Shown one piece after another: positions 1 through 9,419 of a stretch of DNA of 64,000 bases. Each line of letters starts with the position of its first letter. Positions within the stretch are counted from its first letter, which is position 1. Both the position numbers and the translations under genes were made by a program. The notes under the pieces are model-generated. The model was not told the origin of the DNA. It ran no database searches and saw nothing but the letters and a program-made list of their open reading frames with translations. The DNA is taken from positions 1 to 64,000 of the forward strand of contig NZ_CAMPHI010000028.1 in the NCBI RefSeq assembly GCF_946885955.1, read 5' to 3'. The DNA comes from an uncultured Pseudomonas sp. (GTDB taxonomy: Bacteria; Pseudomonadota; Gammaproteobacteria; Pseudomonadales; Pseudomonadaceae).

Positions 1-462
1 GTCGAAGTCGCTGGGGCATTCGACCTTGAAGGCGAAGTCGACGGCCGACAGCCGCGGGTCGAAGTCCGCCAGCGGCACCTCGCCAGGGCCGGTCTGCAAC
101 AGGTGCAGGCGATACAGAGAATGGTCGCCCTCGCTGTCGGTGCGCACCACCAGCACCTGGTCGGCCTGCGGCAGGCCGGCGAACAGCGCCTGCTCGGCCG
201 GCGTGGCCTCGGCGGGCGGCGTGCTGGCGATGCCGACCCACTGAATGCCGACCTGGCGGATGCGCTCGCCGCCGCTGATGCGCAGGTTGTCGCGGCTGAG
301 CCCGGCCGGCACCGGTTTCAGCAGGCGCACCAGCAGCGTGCGTTGGCGCGGGCTGCCGGCGGGGGCGTCGAGGTCGAGCACTTCCAGGTAGTCGATGCCG
401 TTGAGGGTGGCGTGGGCATCCACCAGGGCACGGCGGTTCTCTTCGCAGCAGCTGTAGATCAT
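1..462 (-). CDS. eCIS baseplate J-like assembly protein (N-terminal part, runs off left edge)
   Basis: This frame is open from ATG at 462 to the window edge (154 codons). The start MIYSCCEENRRALVDAHATL, followed by NGIDYLEVLD, is the typical beginning of the large 'putative baseplate assembly protein' of eCIS and phage-like tails, a gpJ/Afp11-type wedge component. In such particles this protein forms the baseplate ring that joins the spike hub to the sheath and triggers contraction. Its ATG overlaps the stop of the gp25-like gene by 4 nt, so the two are translationally coupled. The rest of the gene, and probably further baseplate, tape-measure and fibre genes, lie to the left of the window. 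Family assignment rests on the N-terminal motif and position; the conserved core domain is not in view. Confidence 0.85.
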   Translation of the reverse strand, partial: MIYSCCEENRRALVDAHATLNGIDYLEVLDLDAPAGSPRQRTLLVRLLKPVPAGLSRDNLRISGGERIRQVGIQWVGIASTPPAEATPAEQALFAGLPQADQVLVVRTDSEGDHSLYRLHLLQTGPGEVPLADFDPRLSAVDFAFKVECPSDFD

Positions 463-827
463 GGCGCACCGCCTTGCACGAAGGTGTTCTCATGACGGGT
501 ATTGCTGCGCCGGATGCGGTACTGCACGGCCACCGTCAGGCGCGCCTCGACGGCGCTGACCGACACCCCTTCGACGTCGATCAGCTCGGCCAGCCATTGC
601 TGAAGGGCGGCCTGTACGAGGAACTGGGTGGTGGCCGCCAGCTCCGGGCTGTTGGGCGCGAACACCAGTTCGCGCAGGCCGCTGCCGAAGTCCGGGCGCA
701 TTACCCGTTCGCCCGGCGCGGTGAATAAAACCTGTTCGATCAGGCCGCGAATCCAGACATCCTCGTCCGCATCGCGGGTACGGCCGCGGCCATCGAAGCC
801 ATAGGGAAAATGCAGGCGTAGGGTCAT
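459..827 (-). CDS. GPW/gp25-family baseplate wedge protein of eCIS
   Basis: A 122-residue protein. The start at 827 (MTLRLHFPYGFDGRGRTRDA) is chosen because GGGAGC lies just upstream; the longer open frame to 962 is antisense-like and overlaps the PAAR gene. The middle carries the gp25 hallmark: an 'I(R/E)LIEQVLFTAPGERVMRPDFGSGL' type segment around residues 30-55, followed by REL(V/L)F. In T4 and in eCIS, gp25 (Afp9/Pvc9) sits in the baseplate core and contacts the first sheath ring, so it helps start sheath assembly. It lies 2 nt downstream of the PAAR-like gene and overlaps the baseplate J-like gene by 4 nt. Length and motif are normal for the family. Confidence 0.93.
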   Translation of the reverse strand: MTLRLHFPYGFDGRGRTRDADEDVWIRGLIEQVLFTAPGERVMRPDFGSGLRELVFAPNSPELAATTQFLVQAALQQWLAELIDVEGVSVSAVEARLTVAVQYRIRRSNTRHENTFVQGGAP

Positions 828-829
828 GG

Positions 830-1150
830 TCAGCTCCCGATCACGCGTGTTTGTGCCGCCGTTGGCAGCAGCGGCGTGCCGTTGGGCGCACTCACCGCCT
901 GGCTGTCCATCAGCACCAGCGGTTGGCCGTTGGAAAGCACCCGGGTCGCGGCCACCACCCACTGCCCGGTAATACAGGGCACCGGGCTGCCGGACACATT
1001 GAAGGGGCAGCCGGCGATCACATAGGGCGCGCTCATCAGCACGGTCGGCTGGCCGCTGACCAGCACCCGCGGGTTGGGCGCGGTCGGCGTGGCGCTACCA
1101 CCATGGGCACAGAGCACGGTGGCGCCGACGTGCAGCAGAGGACCGGGCAT
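830..1150 (-). CDS. PAAR-like spike tip protein of eCIS
   Basis: A 106-residue protein starting MPGPLLHVGATVLCAHGG, with regularly spaced short beta-type segments and 'VSGQPTVLMSAPY...IAGCPF' in the middle. This resembles the PAAR-like tip proteins that cap the spike in eCIS operons (the Afp10 position). Such a protein would form the sharp end of the spike beneath the baseplate. Cys14 and His16, plus Cys48 and Cys59, are candidate metal or disulfide positions. A strong GGGGAGG lies 7 nt before the ATG. It follows the gp5-like spike gene after a 90-bp gap and precedes gp25 by 2 nt, which is the expected order. The exact family (PAAR versus DUF4280-like) is inferred from length, motif and context. 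Confidence 0.8.
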   Translation of the reverse strand: MPGPLLHVGATVLCAHGGSATPTAPNPRVLVSGQPTVLMSAPYVIAGCPFNVSGSPVPCITGQWVVAATRVLSNGQPLVLMDSQAVSAPNGTPLLPTAAQTRVIGS

Positions 1151-1240
1151 ATCAGGACCTCCCCGTGCGAGGGCCGGTGTTGCCGTACCGCGTGGGCTGT
1201 CGATGAATGGGCATATCAGAAATCCCTCCTGTGCCTGGAA

Positions 1241-1753
1241 CTAGATCACCGTGAGCGCACCGTTGTTGATGGTCACGGTCGGACCCACCAGGGTGATCAT
1301 GGCGCCCTTGCCGTTCTGGATATAAATGCCGGTGTCGTTGACGATCAGCGTCGCGCCGGTGGCGCTCTTGAGCATGATGCCGCCGGTGGGACCGGGCAGA
1401 TCGGAGATGGTCAGGCCGTTCTGCAGCGGCGTTTGCAGGGTGATCGCCGACAGCCCCGGCGGGGTGGCCAGGGCCAGCGCCGGGATTTCCGCGGCGCTGC
1501 CCCAGAAACAGCCGACCCAGATCGGAAAGTCCGGATTGCCCTGTTCGAACTCCACCCAGACCCCGGAGCCGATCATCGGTAGCGCCACCATGCCGTTCTG
1601 GATGCCGGCAATCGGCACGCAGGGCATCGCCCAGCTGGCCGGCACCAGGCCGGCGACATCCGGCACCTGCACCTGCAGGCGGCCTTGCTGCATGGGGTCG
1701 ATATTGTTCAACACCATGCCGCGGTATTTACCGTAGTAGCGTTGCTGGCTCAT
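1241..1753 (-). CDS. gp5/VgrG-type spike (baseplate assembly V) protein
   Basis: A 170-residue protein with the gpV/gp5 OB-fold pattern: YGKYRGMVLNNIDPMQQGRLQVQVP near the N-terminus, then WAMPCVPIAG and VWVEFEQGNPDFPIWVGCFWG around residues 42-85. The C-terminal third (GIMLKSATGATLIVNDTGIYI and following) is built of short repeats typical of the spike beta-helix. In an eCIS it forms the central spike beneath the tube; the PAAR protein made next would sit on its tip. It overlaps the upstream gpD-like hub gene by 4 nt. In Afp and PVC the gpD and gp5 parts are fused in one VgrG-like protein (Afp8); here they are two genes, as in many environmental eCIS. Confidence 0.9.
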   Translation of the reverse strand: MSQQRYYGKYRGMVLNNIDPMQQGRLQVQVPDVAGLVPASWAMPCVPIAGIQNGMVALPMIGSGVWVEFEQGNPDFPIWVGCFWGSAAEIPALALATPPGLSAITLQTPLQNGLTISDLPGPTGGIMLKSATGATLIVNDTGIYIQNGKGAMITLVGPTVTINNGALTVI

Positions 1754-2889
1754 GCGGGCACCGTCGGAGTGATGGAGATCAGGCCGTTGCGAGTCAGGTT
1801 GAAGCTCTGGCTGAACTTGCCGCGACCGAGGGTGCTGGTGACGCTGTCGACGTAGTAGAGGCCGTCGTAGGCGATACCGGCACCGCGCACACCGACCAGC
1901 CGGCGCGGCTTGAGGATGCGCCCGTAACGCAGCACATCGAGGCTGCCATTGGCGCTCACCGCGTCCTGGGATTTCTTCGCCTCGCCAAGCCCGGCCATGA
2001 TTGCCTGCATGGGGTTCATCTTGGCCGTGTTCTTCATGATCTTGAGATTGGCCAGTGGCGTGGACAGCAGGCCCAGCGGGGGCTGCAACGGATTGAGGTT
2101 GGGAATCGGAATCGGGATCGGCACCCGGGTCATCTGGTTCTGGATGAACACGATGGGCAGCACGCCCTTGGTCGGGTCGAAGCTGAAATTCAGCGACTCG
2201 ACATTGGTGTGCGCGTCCATATCGATGTTCAGCGCCGGCTGCGGTATGCCGACCTTAATTTCCGGGCCGAAGTAGGCGATGTTGGTCAGCGGCGCCTCGC
2301 CCGGTTCGATGTAGAACACATGGCCGACTTCCTCGGCCAGTTGGCGGATATAGGCGAGGTCCGTGCCCTGTTGCGCGGGAATGCGCTCGATGGGGATAGG
2401 CACATCGAGAAACAGCTCGGGGATCGGCAGCGGGATGATGCCGAAGGCGGCGTATTTCGCGCAGATCAACGCCACCCGCGCGGCGATGGGCATGGCCGGG
2501 TAGGGCAGCCCGGAGAAGTCGATAAGGTCCATCACCTTGGTCAGGTCCTCGCCGGTGATGGTGATGCTGCCGGGCTGGTTGTTCTGCCCGGCCTGCACCT
2601 CGACATTGGTGACCACGCCGTCGAACAGCGGCTGCGGCCGACCCTCCAGGGTGACGATCAGCACCACCCGCAGCGGCGGCGTGCCGACGCTGGTGTTGTT
2701 GCCGACGGCGATCAGGAACAGGGTGTTGAGCTCCGACTTGCTGTTGATCTTGAAGCGCAGCTGGAAACCGCTGGCGCCTGTGGCGCTGCTGGTCACCCGG
2801 GCTTCTTCGAGGGCATCGATCAGCATCGCCGGGACCGGCAGCGGAATGATCGGCCCGATCAACAGGGTCAGGTGCACGGCGTTACTCAT
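1750..2889 (-). CDS. gpD-like hub protein (phage late control D / VgrG N-terminal type)
   Basis: A 379-residue protein. The start at 2889 (MSNAVHLTLLIGPIIPLPVP) is supported by GGGAGG 6-7 nt upstream; a longer frame to 2907 has no such site. The sequence has the gpD/gp27-like layout: LFDGVVTNVEV near residue 100, ITGEDLTKVMDLID, then a QGTDLAYIRQLAEEVGHVFYIEPGEAP segment characteristic of the late-control D family, and a C-terminal 'RPRRLVGVRGAGIAYDGLYYVDSVT' closing strand. It would form the trimeric hub between tube and gp5-like spike. Several Pro/Ile-rich stretches (VPIPIPIPNLNPLQPP) are unusual loops. It overlaps both the LysM gene upstream (8 nt) and the spike gene downstream (4 nt). Confidence 0.88.
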   Translation of the reverse strand: MSNAVHLTLLIGPIIPLPVPAMLIDALEEARVTSSATGASGFQLRFKINSKSELNTLFLIAVGNNTSVGTPPLRVVLIVTLEGRPQPLFDGVVTNVEVQAGQNNQPGSITITGEDLTKVMDLIDFSGLPYPAMPIAARVALICAKYAAFGIIPLPIPELFLDVPIPIERIPAQQGTDLAYIRQLAEEVGHVFYIEPGEAPLTNIAYFGPEIKVGIPQPALNIDMDAHTNVESLNFSFDPTKGVLPIVFIQNQMTRVPIPIPIPNLNPLQPPLGLLSTPLANLKIMKNTAKMNPMQAIMAGLGEAKKSQDAVSANGSLDVLRYGRILKPRRLVGVRGAGIAYDGLYYVDSVTSTLGRGKFSQSFNLTRNGLISITPTVPA

Positions 2890-3244
2890 CGGAGCCTCCC
2901 GGCACACCTTCGGGCAGGGTGATGCGCAGGCGCCGGCCGATGCTGTCGGTCAGTTCCTGCGGGCGGATCGCGCCGTTGCCGTCGCACAGGCGCCAATACT
3001 GCTGCGGATCGCCGAGGTAGCGGGCGGCCAGGTTGTCCAGGCGGTCGCCGACCTCGATGCGGTGCTCGCTGAGGCTGGAGAAATTCTCCGGCGGCGGAAT
3101 GAAACGGCGTCGCACATAGCTCAGGGTTTCGCCGTCGGCGCGGGTCCACTGGGCGATGTCCAGGCCGTGGTAGCGGCTGTCCGGGGCGAAGGCCGGGGCG
3201 GTGAGGGCGTTGGCCTGCATAAAGGCCTTGAGCGGATCGGTCAT
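2882..3244 (-). CDS. LysM-domain baseplate protein of eCIS
   Basis: A 120-residue protein. The C-terminal half reads HRIEVGDRLDNLAARYLGDPQQYWRLCDGNG followed by IGRRLRITLP, a LysM-like fold as found in the small gp53/LysM proteins of contractile tails. In T4-like systems such proteins clamp the baseplate together, and in eCIS operons a LysM protein sits beside the Afp7-type tube-baseplate adaptor, as here. The N-terminal 45 residues (DPLKAFMQANALTAPAFAPDSRYHGLDIAQW) are family-specific. ATG at 3244 overlaps the stop of the CIS tube gene by 4 nt. Function is inferred from the domain and operon position; peptidoglycan binding is not implied. Confidence 0.88.
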   Translation of the reverse strand: MTDPLKAFMQANALTAPAFAPDSRYHGLDIAQWTRADGETLSYVRRRFIPPPENFSSLSEHRIEVGDRLDNLAARYLGDPQQYWRLCDGNGAIRPQELTDSIGRRLRITLPEGVPGGSDE

Positions 3245-3897
3245 GGCAAGCCTCCGATGCCAAGGGCGTCGAAGCCGAAGGTCGCCGCCCGGGCCGCCAG
3301 CTTCTCGCGCGATTGTAGATAGGCCATAAACAGCCCGCCGCCCTTGTGCTCGAAGCCGAGGTCATCGACCGAGAGCACGCGCAGGCCGAGATTGCAGGTG
3401 GCGTTGATCGGGTTGAGGCGGGGGTCGAAGGCTTCCTCGCTGATGGAAAAATCGGTGACCCGCACCGGGGCGATGCGATTGGCGCCCCAGACGAACAGCG
3501 CCAGGGACGACTCCATGGGCGCGATCTCCAGGGTGCCGGCCGCGGCCAGCGCCCTGTTGGCGAGCAGGTCGGCGGCGGCGGGGTTGACCAGCGATTCGAG
3601 AATCGCCAACTGCGGCGCGATGCCGACCTCGACCACCGCCTTGTGCTGCGCGGGAAACTCCAGCTGATCGGCGGCGTCGATCTGCACTTCCAACTGAAAG
3701 GTTTCCACCGCCGGGCCTTTGAGGCGCAACGCCTCGGAACGCTCGGCGCCGTCCCCGGCGCCCTGTACCTGCAGGCTGCGGGTGAGCTTCTCCGGGTTGT
3801 ATTGCAGCGCGATCACCCGGCGCACCTTGGCCGATTGCGGATCGATCAGTACCAGGCCGGCTTTGATCAGGCGGGGCGAACTGAGCAGCGTGCTCAT
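3241..3897 (-). CDS. CIS tube-baseplate adaptor protein (Afp7/CIS_tube family)
   Basis: A 218-residue protein starting MSTLLSSPRLIKAGLVLIDP, then VIALQYNPEKLTRSLQVQGAGDG. The 'FxYNPEx(L/I)xRS' segment is the signature of the contractile-injection-system tube protein family that links inner tube to baseplate hub. The frame stays open upstream to 4212, but that part overlaps the L,D-transpeptidase gene in another frame and is low-complexity, so the start at 3897 with a GGGGGC upstream is preferred. Downstream features SLALFVWGANRIAPVRVTDFSI and a C-terminal 'GLRVLSVDDLG' are also typical. Transcribed after the two DUF4157 payload-type genes and overlapping the LysM gene by 4 nt. Confidence 0.9.
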   Translation of the reverse strand: MSTLLSSPRLIKAGLVLIDPQSAKVRRVIALQYNPEKLTRSLQVQGAGDGAERSEALRLKGPAVETFQLEVQIDAADQLEFPAQHKAVVEVGIAPQLAILESLVNPAAADLLANRALAAAGTLEIAPMESSLALFVWGANRIAPVRVTDFSISEEAFDPRLNPINATCNLGLRVLSVDDLGFEHKGGGLFMAYLQSREKLAARAATFGFDALGIGGLP

Positions 3898-3973
3898 GCT
3901 CTGCCCCCAAGGTCCATTGTTGCTGCGTTGCTGTTCATGGTTCGCGCTCCTGCGATGTGCCCACGGTTGTGCA

Positions 3974-5335
3974 TCAGGAACAACTGCTGTGACGGGAGTA
4001 ACTGCTGGCGAAACTGCCGCTGACCACGACGGTGGTGTGGTTTGGCCGGGCGCTGTCGAAGATGATCTGCGAGGCGCCGCGGTGCAGCCGCACGCAGCCA
4101 TGGGACGCCGGATGGTTTGGCACGCTGGGGTAGTAATGGAAACCGACTCCGGAACGCTGGAAGCCGCTGAAGTTCTGCAAGCCCAGCTTGGAGGTGACGC
4201 AGCTCTGCGCACCGAGGGTGAAGGTGCCGATGGGCGTGCAACAGCTGCCGCTGCTGCGGCTGTGGGCCGGGTCGTTGCAACTGGTCTGGCCTGTCACCCC
4301 GGCGCCGGTCGAGCAGTTAATCACACCGTCGACGGTGACCCGCTGCACCATCTCCTCGGCTTCGGCGACACTCGGCCCGGTCCAGTCGAGGGTGACCTTC
4401 TGGTCGGTCAGCGAGACGTTGATCTGGCTGATATAGGTGGCGGGGAAGTCCCTGGGCTGGGTGCTGGCGTGCTCGTTGACTTCGCCAGCGCAGATGGTTT
4501 CCTGGTACAGCTGCCAGCCAATCGGCGCGCGCGAGATATTTGGCGGTGCGCTATGAGTGGACCGGCTGGAGCCCTGGCCAAGCCGGGGTGCGCGATCCTG
4601 CTGCACCACGTGGGTCAGTTCGTGGGCCAGTAGCGGCGTGTAGCGGCTGGAGTCGATGCGGTCGGACAAGTAGATGTGGTTGCTGCGGGTCGCCGCCAAC
4701 GCGCCGATGCTGCGGGTGTACTGGTGCGCGTGGGCGTCGTTATGGATGCGCACGCTGGAAAAGTCCCGGCCGAAGAAACTGCCCATTTCCCGCTGGGTCG
4801 ATGCGGGCAGGGCACCACCGCCACTGCTGATCGAAGGTTCGTGCGCCACCGGCGCCACCCGGTTGTCGCCGCGCTTGGTCATTACCTCTTCGCCTTCCCT
4901 GGGCGCCTCGCTGCCGTTGCTCGGTTCGCCGACATTGCTTTCCGCGGTTTCGTCGACGGTGCCGCTGCCCTTGAGTTCCGTTGGCGCGGCGCTGTCCGGC
5001 GCTTTTTCCTCGTCGGCGCTTTGCATCAACACCGTTTGCGGCGCGCTGCTGAGTGGCAAGGCCTTCTTCTGCACCTGGCCTTGCCGTGCACTCGACAGAC
5101 GTGCCGGCAGGCCGGCGAAGGGTTTGGCCACGGCGGACGACGAACGCGACTGCATAAAGCGCTCGGCCATCTGATCGGCTTCGCTTTCCAGGCGCTGACG
5201 TTGGCCTTGGCTCAGGCCGCCGCTGCTGCGGTTCGACTCGCGGAACGGGCGAAAGGCGGCGCCGGTGTTCTGTTTGCGGCAACTGTCGCACTGGTTGCAT
5301 TTGGCTGACTGGCTACATGATCCCATCGCGTTCAC
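3974..5335 (-). CDS. DUF4157 eCIS payload-type protein with C-terminal L,D-transpeptidase (YkuD) domain
   Basis: A 453-residue protein with GTG start at 5335 (AAAGG upstream; ATG at 5326 is an alternative). The N-terminus is Cys-rich (C-x5-C-x2-C-x2-C, residues 7-19). A linker follows, then a DUF4157 'eCIS core' domain around residues 180-250 with FFGRDFSSVRIHNDAHAHQY and a zincin-like HELTHVVQ. The last 170 residues form a YkuD-type catalytic domain: GFHYYPSVPNHPASHGCVRL supplies the His and Cys of the SHGC(V/I)R active site. YkuD enzymes cut and re-form peptide cross-links in peptidoglycan. DUF4157 is the domain most often found on eCIS-loaded cargo. I infer a particle-delivered cell-wall enzyme; a structural role cannot be excluded. 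It lies between another DUF4157 gene and the tube adaptor gene. Confidence 0.88.
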   Translation of the reverse strand: MNAMGSCSQSAKCNQCDSCRKQNTGAAFRPFRESNRSSGGLSQGQRQRLESEADQMAERFMQSRSSSAVAKPFAGLPARLSSARQGQVQKKALPLSSAPQTVLMQSADEEKAPDSAAPTELKGSGTVDETAESNVGEPSNGSEAPREGEEVMTKRGDNRVAPVAHEPSISSGGGALPASTQREMGSFFGRDFSSVRIHNDAHAHQYTRSIGALAATRSNHIYLSDRIDSSRYTPLLAHELTHVVQQDRAPRLGQGSSRSTHSAPPNISRAPIGWQLYQETICAGEVNEHASTQPRDFPATYISQINVSLTDQKVTLDWTGPSVAEAEEMVQRVTVDGVINCSTGAGVTGQTSCNDPAHSRSSGSCCTPIGTFTLGAQSCVTSKLGLQNFSGFQRSGVGFHYYPSVPNHPASHGCVRLHRGASQIIFDSARPNHTTVVVSGSFASSYSRHSSCS

Positions 5336-5353
5336 CGTTGCCTTTCAGAAGGT

Positions 5354-7267
5354 TCAAGGTCGCTCGAATGCGGCGGTCGAGCCGTCGACATCCCGCGTGA
5401 TCTGTTTGATGTGTTCGATCACCGCGCCGATATGCGTCGAGGTGCCGCGGCGGATGTCGTGGTAGAGCACGACTATCTTCGGCGCCGACGGCGTTGTGAC
5501 CCGCCAGCGATTGCCCGCCACGCGCCGAATGCCGCTGCCGACCTGGGCTTTCAATTCGTCCAGGGACATTTCCCCACCGGGGTCGCCGTCGATATCCCAG
5601 AGCAGATTGGTCAGGCCGAGGTCGGTGTAGGTCTGCCTGACGGCCTCGTTGGAACGGCCGAAGGGTGGCCGCACCAGGGTGGTTTCCAGGCCCGCCTGGT
5701 CATCGCTGGCGGTGGTGTCGCGGATAAAGGTGCGGGCGCTTTCCAGTTCGCCGCGCAAACGCCCCGCGGCCTGCGCAGTCGTATGTGCTTCGTGGTCCGT
5801 GGTGCCGCCGGTGTGGATGCCGATGGCATGGCCGTCGGCGCGCATGCGACGGATCAGTGCCCGGCCCGACGGGGTATCACCGCGCAGCGGGCGACCTTCG
5901 CCGCTCAGGGCGTGGGCCTGGATAAAGAAACCGGCCTTGGCGCCTTTGCTCTGCAGGGCATCCAGCACATTCTCGGTGCGGTTGGCACCGCCGCCCAACG
6001 CCGCCGAGTGCGGCCCATCGTCGAAGGTCAGGGCAAACACCCTGCGCGCACCCGTGCCGGAGCCGCCTGCCTCGTCGGCACCCGCTTCCTGCTTGGCGCC
6101 TGCATTCTTGCTCGGCGTATCGGCGCCGCCTTCCGCTTCTCCGCCACCGCCACCGCCACCATCGCCTCCGCCGCTCTCGCTATCGGACTCGGCCGAGCGG
6201 CAGCGTGAATCGCGGAGGAATTCCGCGTCGCTTTCGGAGCCGTAGATGGAGCCGGTAAAGGTGCCACGCGCCACGCCAAGGCTGTCGGTGATACCGGGGC
6301 TGACTTCCCAGTGCTCGCCGATCGAGCGATCCCTGACGCTGGCGTGGGTGGAGTGGCCGTTGGCGCAGATGACCAGGTCCTGGCCACATTTGCCACGCGT
6401 GAAGCGTTCGTGCGGAATAGCCATCCAGTTGCCGCTGTCCGAGCAGCTCTGGTTGTTCTCGCAGTTGGTGTCGCAGGTGAACAGCGGGCGGTACTTCTTG
6501 CCGGTCTCTGAGTGGGCGTTGCGCGTGCCGTCCGGGCAGGCGACGCCATTTTCGTTGTCCTCGCAGGCCCACCTGGAGTTACAGGCGAGATGCTCGCAGG
6601 TCCCTTCATAAAGAATATTGCCGCTATGGATCGCCCGGCGTTGCAGGCGCGAGCCCGATGCCCTTGAGTGCGGGCCATCGGCGCCTTGCTGGACGACGTG
6701 GGCCAGTTCGTGGGCGAGCAGTTCGCGGCCGGTATGAGAGTCCGGCGCATAGCGGCCCTGGCCGAAGACGATATGCCGGCCGACCGTATAGGCGTGGGCA
6801 TCGACATCCGCCGCGGAGCGCGCGGCTTGCGCGTTGTGGTGGACCTGCACGTTGGCGAAATCGTGACCGAAGCGCGGTTCGAAGAACGATCTGGCCGTGT
6901 CGGGCAGTGGGGCGCCCGTGCCAGCCAGAGTCCGCTGGACGCTGCTCGGCACTGCGTCGGGCGCGCCGCCATCGCCAGTACTGCGGCGGCTGAGCCGAGG
7001 CGGCACGGCGTTGGCGCCGATCTCGGCATGGCCGCTGCGCATCACCTGGGCGGCGGCGTTGTCGGCTTCCTGTTCCAGGGGGGCGTGGCTGGCGCCCATG
7101 GCAAGCCTGGCTTGCAGGCCTTGCTGCTTCTCGTCGCGGCATTTGCTGCATTCGCCCGAGCGGCCCGCGGCGCCGCCGCAGGCGCATTTGCGCTGCAACA
7201 GAACGTCGCCGCCGCTGCTGTTATTGGCGCGCGCCTGGGCGCTTTGCAAGGGCGCGTGACTGCTCAT
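5354..7267 (-). CDS. DUF4157 eCIS payload-type protein with C-terminal NodB polysaccharide deacetylase domain
   Basis: A 637-residue protein in three parts. Residues 1-50 carry KCACGG...CSKC, the usual Cys cluster at the head of DUF4157 proteins. Residues about 120-195 are DUF4157 with FFEPRFGHDFANVQVHHN and HELAHVVQ. A Cys-rich middle (about 220-360) matches nothing I know. After a Gly/Ala linker, residues about 405-620 are a NodB domain: TFDDGPH, IGIHTGGTTDHE, RPPFGR, LLWDIDGDPGG and IVVLYHD. All five NodB motifs can be traced, but motif 2 has seven residues between the two expected metal His instead of the usual shorter spacing. NodB enzymes remove acetyl groups from chitin, peptidoglycan or other glycans. 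The ATG overlaps the small upstream gene by 4 nt. Confidence 0.88.
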   Translation of the reverse strand: MSSHAPLQSAQARANNSSGGDVLLQRKCACGGAAGRSGECSKCRDEKQQGLQARLAMGASHAPLEQEADNAAAQVMRSGHAEIGANAVPPRLSRRSTGDGGAPDAVPSSVQRTLAGTGAPLPDTARSFFEPRFGHDFANVQVHHNAQAARSAADVDAHAYTVGRHIVFGQGRYAPDSHTGRELLAHELAHVVQQGADGPHSRASGSRLQRRAIHSGNILYEGTCEHLACNSRWACEDNENGVACPDGTRNAHSETGKKYRPLFTCDTNCENNQSCSDSGNWMAIPHERFTRGKCGQDLVICANGHSTHASVRDRSIGEHWEVSPGITDSLGVARGTFTGSIYGSESDAEFLRDSRCRSAESDSESGGGDGGGGGGGEAEGGADTPSKNAGAKQEAGADEAGGSGTGARRVFALTFDDGPHSAALGGGANRTENVLDALQSKGAKAGFFIQAHALSGEGRPLRGDTPSGRALIRRMRADGHAIGIHTGGTTDHEAHTTAQAAGRLRGELESARTFIRDTTASDDQAGLETTLVRPPFGRSNEAVRQTYTDLGLTNLLWDIDGDPGGEMSLDELKAQVGSGIRRVAGNRWRVTTPSAPKIVVLYHDIRRGTSTHIGAVIEHIKQITRDVDGSTAAFERP

Positions 7268-7514
7268 GGCCGCAGCCCTCGGTCCACGCCCGTGGCAATC
7301 GCCCGGCCCAGCGCGCGGTCGTTGCCGCCGGCCGGCAGGCGCACATCGGCGCTGGAAACCCGCGCCCGGTTGCCGCTGGCGGCCAGCGCCGTGGCGCTTC
7401 CCGGTTCGGCGAACAGGCGCTGCAGCTCGGTCTGCACGGCGCGGGACAGCGCCTCTGCGTCATGCGGGTCGATGCCGCGCAGCACCAGGCGGTCGATATG
7501 CAGCACGATGCGGC

Positions 7515-7518
<4 letters not shown>
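7264..7518 (-). CDS. small conserved eCIS-associated protein
   Basis: An 84-residue protein starting MSRIVLHIDRLVLRGIDPHD. The ATG at 7518 overlaps the TGA of the AAA+ ATPase gene, so it is preferred over an in-frame GTG at 7524. The 'IVLHIDRLVLRG' opening, an amphipathic helix (EALSRAVQTELQRLF) and an Arg/Gly-rich tail are what I recall from short hypothetical proteins located next to the ATPase in eCIS operons. I know of no assigned function. Its own stop overlaps the start of the NodB-type DUF4157 gene, so it is made stoichiometrically with that protein and could be a chaperone or loading factor; this last point is only inference from position. Confidence 0.75.
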
Positions 7519-9415
<1,897 letters not shown>

Positions 9416-9419
<4 letters not shown>

